Shown: piece by piece, positions 5,862-8,774 of the stretch
Numbering within the stretch: position 1 is the first letter of the stretch
How the letters are laid out: every line of letters starts with the position of its first letter
Source: Solirubrobacterales bacterium
Lineage (GTDB): Bacteria; Actinomycetota; Thermoleophilia; Solirubrobacterales; Solirubrobacteraceae
DNA: 8,774 nucleotides
NCBI GenBank assembly: GCA_025964065.1
Contig: JAOPZO010000457.1
Span: forward strand, 1-8,774
Direction of reading: 5' to 3'
Translations under genes and position numbers: made by a program
Notes under the pieces: model-generated
What the model saw: the letters and a program-made list of their open reading frames with translations, nothing else
The model's database searches: none
Told to the model about the DNA's origin: nothing

Positions 5862-7505
5862 CTAGCTCGAGACGGTCTCCACTCCGAGCTCCTCGGAGAT
5901 CGCGACGTCGATGGAGTAGTCGATCGGCAGCACGATGAGCGAGGGGACGTCGAGGGTCAGCGCGTGCCGGAGGTGCCTGGCGAACGCGTCGGCGGAGTCG
6001 CAGCGCCAGCCCGGCATCCCGAACGCCTCCGCGAGCTTCACGAAGTCCGGGTTCGTGAAGTCGACCCCGAAGTGGCGGCCGAACTTCTTGTCCTGCTTCC
6101 AGACGATGGAGCCGTACTGGCGGTTCTCCCAGACGACGTTCACGATCGGCGTCCGCAGGCGCACCGCGGTCTCGAGCTCCTGGCAGTTCATGAGGAAGCC
6201 GCCGTCGCCGCTCACCGTGATGACCTTGCGCTCCGGGTGGACCATCTTGGCCGCGATCGCGCAGGGCAGCGCGAAGCCCATGCCGGCCAGGCCGTTGGCG
6301 ATCATCACCGTGTTGGGCTCGTGCGCGGGGAACATGCGGCCGATCCAGAGCTTGTGGAGGCCGACGTCCGAGATGAGCATGTCCTCGCGCCCCATCGCCT
6401 TCCGGATCTCCCACAGCGCGCGCGGGGGCTGGACGGGGAACTGGTCGTCGTCCTTCGCGGCCTCGAAGCGGCCGAGCACGACGTCGCGGAGGCGATGGGA
6501 GCCGCCGGGGTGCGGGACGGTGCGGCACTCCTCGGCCAGGCGGCTGAGCACGTGGTAGATGTCGCCGATGAGCTCGACCTCCGGCTGGAAGTGCGCGTCG
6601 ACCTCGGCCGCGACGGCGTCGATGCAGACCACGTGCTTGTCGCGCCTGGGGTTCCAGTGCTTCGGCGCATGCTCGACGAGGTCGTAGCCGATCGTGATGA
6701 CCACGTCGGCCTCCTCGAAGCCGGCCATGGCGTAGTCGTGCCGCTGGAGGCCGACGGTCCCGAGCGCGAGCGGCGACTCGTAGTCCAGGAGGCCCTTGCC
6801 CATGAACGTCTCCGCGACCTGGATGCCCGTCGCCCGCGCGAACTCGCGGAGGGCGGGAGCGGCGCCCGCGCGCACGACGCCGTTCCCGGCCAGCACGACG
6901 GGATTCAGCGCACCCCGGATGAGGTCGGCGGCGCGGAGCAGCTCGCGCGCGCCGGGCTCCGGGAGGACGGGCTTGCGGCGCTCGAGCGGACGGGCGTCGA
7001 CCTGCATGGAGAGGACGTCCTCGGGCAGCTCGAGGTGGGTGGCGCCGGGCTTCTCGGACTCCGCGACCTTGAAGGCCTTGCGGACGACCTCGGGGATGAT
7101 CTCCGGGCTCGAGACCCGCGCGTTCCACTTCGTGATGGGGCGGAAGAGCTCGACCAGGTCGATGTACTGGTGGCTCTCCTTGTGCATCCGCTCGACGTCC
7201 GCCTGTCCCGTGAGCGCGACGAGCGGCGCACGGTCGAGGTACGCGTCCCCGACCGCGGTGACGAGGTTCATCGCGCCCGGGCCGAGCGTGCCGAGACAGA
7301 CGCCGGCGCGGCCCGTGAGCCGGCCGTACATGTCGGCCATGTACGCGCCGCCCTGCTCGTGGCGGACCGGGACGAAGCTCACGGACGAGTCCGCGAGCGA
7401 CTCGTTGAGGTCGAGCGTCTCCTCCCCCGGGATGCCGAAGACGTGCTTCGTCCCCTCGGCTTCCAGGCATTCGACGAACAGGTCACTCGCGCGGCGGGAG
7501 CTCAT
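5862..7505 (-). CDS. TPP-dependent decarboxylase of the acetolactate-synthase-like family; candidate 2-oxoglutarate decarboxylase
   Basis: The 547-residue protein has the three-domain layout of this family: pyrimidine-binding (about 5-170, catalytic Glu50 in RHEQ), central (about 190-330) and diphosphate-binding (about 370-535). The metal/TPP motif runs from GDG (433-435) to Asn461, 27 residues after Asp434. Blast-style annotation would say acetolactate synthase, and GYDLVEHAPKHWN and ELETAVRLRTPIV do recall Bacillus AlsS. However, FGIPGEE, GVCLGTLGPG, the RMHKESHQYIDLV block (106-118) and ITKWN (124-128) look closer to the cyanobacterial group that includes the characterised 2-oxoglutarate decarboxylase of Synechococcus PCC 7002 (alignment from memory). 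No regulatory small subunit or other branched-chain amino-acid gene is adjacent. The next gene is a succinate-semialdehyde dehydrogenase, as in that cyanobacterium. The proposed reaction is 2-oxoglutarate to succinate semialdehyde plus CO2. The ATG at 7505 follows a -10-like TAGCGT and has no Shine-Dalgarno. The family is certain; the substrate is an inference. Confidence 0.85.
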   Translation of the reverse strand: MSSRRASDLFVECLEAEGTKHVFGIPGEETLDLNESLADSSVSFVPVRHEQGGAYMADMYGRLTGRAGVCLGTLGPGAMNLVTAVGDAYLDRAPLVALTGQADVERMHKESHQYIDLVELFRPITKWNARVSSPEIIPEVVRKAFKVAESEKPGATHLELPEDVLSMQVDARPLERRKPVLPEPGARELLRAADLIRGALNPVVLAGNGVVRAGAAPALREFARATGIQVAETFMGKGLLDYESPLALGTVGLQRHDYAMAGFEEADVVITIGYDLVEHAPKHWNPRRDKHVVCIDAVAAEVDAHFQPEVELIGDIYHVLSRLAEECRTVPHPGGSHRLRDVVLGRFEAAKDDDQFPVQPPRALWEIRKAMGREDMLISDVGLHKLWIGRMFPAHEPNTVMIANGLAGMGFALPCAIAAKMVHPERKVITVSGDGGFLMNCQELETAVRLRTPIVNVVWENRQYGSIVWKQDKKFGRHFGVDFTNPDFVKLAEAFGMPGWRCDSADAFARHLRHALTLDVPSLIVLPIDYSIDVAISEELGVETVSS

Positions 7506-7512
7506 CGCGGGC

Positions 7513-7518
7513 TACGCT
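7513..7518 (+). promoter_or_regulatory. Possible plus-strand -10 (TACGCT) for the SpoIID/LytB gene
   Basis: TACGCT on the plus strand overlaps the minus-strand -10 candidate almost base for base. Transcription from it would start near 7525 and leave a leader of about 37 bases containing AAGGGGG. This is the only TANNNT match I see in this orientation in the 56-base gap, so it is a modest call. Confidence 0.3.
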
Positions 7519-7519
7519 A
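7514..7519 (-). promoter_or_regulatory. Candidate promoter (-10 TAGCGT, -35-like TTGGAG) of a leaderless TPP-enzyme mRNA
   Basis: On the minus strand TAGCGT (7519-7514) ends eight bases before the ATG at 7505. TTGGAG (7543-7538) lies 18 bases upstream and shares TTG with the -35 consensus. No ribosome-binding sequence lies between the -10 and the ATG. Confidence 0.5.
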
Positions 7520-7541
7520 CCCGGCGCAACTCCCCGGCTCC

Positions 7542-7548
7542 AAGGGGG
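7542..7548 (+). promoter_or_regulatory. Purine-rich ribosome-binding sequence before the SpoIID/LytB gene
   Basis: AAGGGGG lies 13 bases before the ATG at 7562, which is longer than ideal. No in-frame ATG, GTG or TTG lies at a better distance, and the ATG gives a clean signal peptide, so the start is kept. Confidence 0.4.
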
Positions 7549-7561
7549 TTTCGACTCGCTG

Positions 7562-8774
7562 ATGTCCCGGGTACCCCGCACCACTTCCTGCTCGCTCGCC
7601 GCGCTCGCCGCCGGGGCCCTGCTGGCCGTCCCGAGCGCCGATGCGGCGACCCGCCTGGTCGTGAAGGGCGCGGGCTTCGGCCACGGCGTCGGGATGAGCC
7701 AGTACGGCGCGTTCGGCTTCGCGAAGAACGGCCGGACGTACAAGCAGATCCTGGGCCACTACTACACGGGCACGCAGCTCGGGACGCTCACGACGAACGC
7801 CGAGGTCACCGTCCTGCTGCGCTCGAGCAAGAGCGCCGCGTTCACCGGCGCCTCGCGCATCGGCGACCGTGAGCTCGACCCGGCGAAGGCCTACTCCGTC
7901 GTCGAGAAGGCCGGCCGCGTCGTGCTGCGCAGCCCCGAGGGGCGCGCGCTCGTCGAGTACGCCGGCCCGGTGCGGATCGCGAACGGCGGGGCGCCCGTGA
8001 AGCTCATGGGCCGGGGGCCGAACGCGGTGCGCGACGGGCGCTTCCGCGGGAGCCTCGAGTTCCGGCCCTCGGGGGGCTCGCTCCTCGTGATCAACGCGCT
8101 CGGCCTCGAGGACTACGTCCGCGGCGTGGTCGCCGGCGAGAGCCCGGCCTCCTGGCCCGCCGACGCGCTCAAGGCGCAGGCCGTCGCGGCGCGCACCTAC
8201 GCGCTCGCGACCTCGAAGAACGGCAACGGCTTCCAGCAGTACGCGGACACCCGCTCGCAGGTCTACGACGGCGTGGCGGGCGAGACCGCGACGACGGACG
8301 CCGCGATCGCCGCGACCTCCCGCGAAGTCGTGACGTTCCTCGGCAAGCCGATCGTCGCCTACTTCTTCTCCACCTCCGGCGGCCGGACCGAGAACGTCGA
8401 GTTCGGCTTCCCGGGCGCCGCGCCGCAGCCCTACCTCAAGAGCGTCGAGGACCCGTTCGACGACGCCTCCCCGAAGCACCGCTGGCGCTTCTCGTTCACC
8501 TTGCCGCAGGCGGAGCGGAGGCTCGGCGGCCTCTTGAAGGGGAAGCTCAAGTCGATCAGGGTCACGAAGCGCGGCGTCTCGCCCCGCATCGTGAGCGCGA
8601 AGGTCGTCGGCTCCCGCGGCTCCACCGTCGTGAACGGCGCGACGCTCCGCGCGCGCTTCGGCCTGTTCGACTCGTGGGCGACGTTCACGACGATCGGCGC
8701 GAAGGTCACGAAGCCGCCGAGGGACGCGCCGGCAGCGGAGCCGGCCGCGCCCGCCTCGCCGTCCGGCGGCGCCG
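7562..8774 (+). CDS. Secreted SpoIID/LytB-domain protein with rearranged motif order, C-terminus cut by window edge
   Basis: From the ATG at 7562, 404 codons run to the right edge without a stop. A signal peptide (1-28, cut after ADA) shows export. The SpoIID core is clear: LGLEDYVRGVV (180-190), GESPASWP (192-199), ALKAQAVAARTYA (202-214), SQVYDG (232-237) and STSGGRTENVE (270-280). Glu193 occupies the position of the catalytic Glu of the SEMP motif in SpoIID lytic transglycosylases. Such enzymes cut peptidoglycan glycan strands, and LytB-type relatives enhance amidases; cell-wall remodelling is therefore likely, and sporulation need not be implied. The motif GFGHGVGMSQYGAFGFA (38-54) and KQILGHYYTGT (61-71), usually at the C-terminal end of this domain, come first here. 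After residue 380 the chain turns Pro/Ala-rich, suggesting a linker. No cysteine follows the signal peptide. It is divergent from the TPP enzyme gene across 56 bases. Confidence 0.88.
   Translation, partial: MSRVPRTTSCSLAALAAGALLAVPSADAATRLVVKGAGFGHGVGMSQYGAFGFAKNGRTYKQILGHYYTGTQLGTLTTNAEVTVLLRSSKSAAFTGASRIGDRELDPAKAYSVVEKAGRVVLRSPEGRALVEYAGPVRIANGGAPVKLMGRGPNAVRDGRFRGSLEFRPSGGSLLVINALGLEDYVRGVVAGESPASWPADALKAQAVAARTYALATSKNGNGFQQYADTRSQVYDGVAGETATTDAAIAATSREVVTFLGKPIVAYFFSTSGGRTENVEFGFPGAAPQPYLKSVEDPFDDASPKHRWRFSFTLPQAERRLGGLLKGKLKSIRVTKRGVSPRIVSAKVVGSRGSTVVNGATLRARFGLFDSWATFTTIGAKVTKPPRDAPAAEPAAPASPSGGA

Noticed and set aside
4223..5938. A 571-codon plus-strand frame opposite the aldehyde dehydrogenase
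   Set aside because: Composition-driven shadow of a gene with a full set of aldehyde dehydrogenase motifs.
5862..7505. Biosynthetic acetolactate synthase (IlvB) for branched-chain amino acids
   Set aside because: No small-subunit or ilvC-type neighbour is present, and the sequence blocks look more like the AlsS/2-oxoglutarate decarboxylase side of the family. Catabolic AlsS remains a live alternative.
5964..7562. A 532-codon plus-strand frame opposite the TPP enzyme
   Set aside because: Composition-driven shadow without recognisable domains; the minus-strand frame carries the TPP-binding and catalytic motifs.
7589..7591. Cys10 of the SpoIID/LytB protein as a lipoprotein cysteine
   Set aside because: It is preceded by TTS and lies before the hydrophobic core, so it does not fit a lipobox. 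The AxA site at 26-28 is the better cut.
1..8774. tRNA, rRNA, CRISPR array, transposon, attachment site or riboswitch
   Set aside because: All gaps are under 100 bases and contain only short hairpins and promoter-like hexamers; no repeats with regular spacing or transposase-like reading frames were seen.

Overview
The window is gene-dense, very G+C-rich bacterial DNA (roughly 70% G+C by eye, with third codon positions almost all G or C). Gene content and protein style suggest an actinomycete-type bacterium, possibly of the Thermoleophilia (Solirubrobacter/Conexibacter/Patulibacter type). That placement is an inference from style, not from a marker gene. There are six protein genes, two of them cut by the window edges, and no RNA gene, CRISPR array, transposon or phage gene that I can see. 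The longest gap between genes is about 90 bases.

Layout from left to right. (1) Positions 1-887, minus strand: a secreted trypsin-type serine protease whose C-terminus runs off the left edge. (2) 979-2313, plus strand: class II fumarase, divergent from the protease. (3) A strong bidirectional terminator hairpin at 2323-2356. (4) A minus-strand run, in transcription order: a thiamine diphosphate (TPP) enzyme of the acetolactate-synthase-like family (7505-5862), an aldehyde dehydrogenase of the succinate-semialdehyde type (5800-4331), and a secreted GH2 glycosidase resembling beta-glucuronidase (4278-2392). Hairpins separate the members of this run. (5) 7562-8774, plus strand: a secreted SpoIID/LytB-domain protein cut by the right edge and divergent from the TPP enzyme.

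The most interesting reading is metabolic. The TPP enzyme resembles the cyanobacterial proteins annotated as acetolactate synthase that proved to be 2-oxoglutarate decarboxylases, and it is followed directly by a succinate-semialdehyde dehydrogenase. Together they would convert 2-oxoglutarate to succinate without 2-oxoglutarate dehydrogenase. Fumarase, two steps further along the cycle, is encoded about 2 kb away. The window may therefore hold part of a variant TCA cycle.

The second notable signal concerns expression. All four genes in the interior (fumarase, GH2, aldehyde dehydrogenase, TPP enzyme) carry a TANNNT -10-like hexamer ending 6-8 bases before the start codon and have no convincing Shine-Dalgarno site, which is the signature of leaderless mRNAs. 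The two edge genes, which encode secreted cell-envelope proteins, instead have purine-rich ribosome-binding sequences. The SpoIID/LytB protein also has an unusual motif order that looks like a permuted domain.
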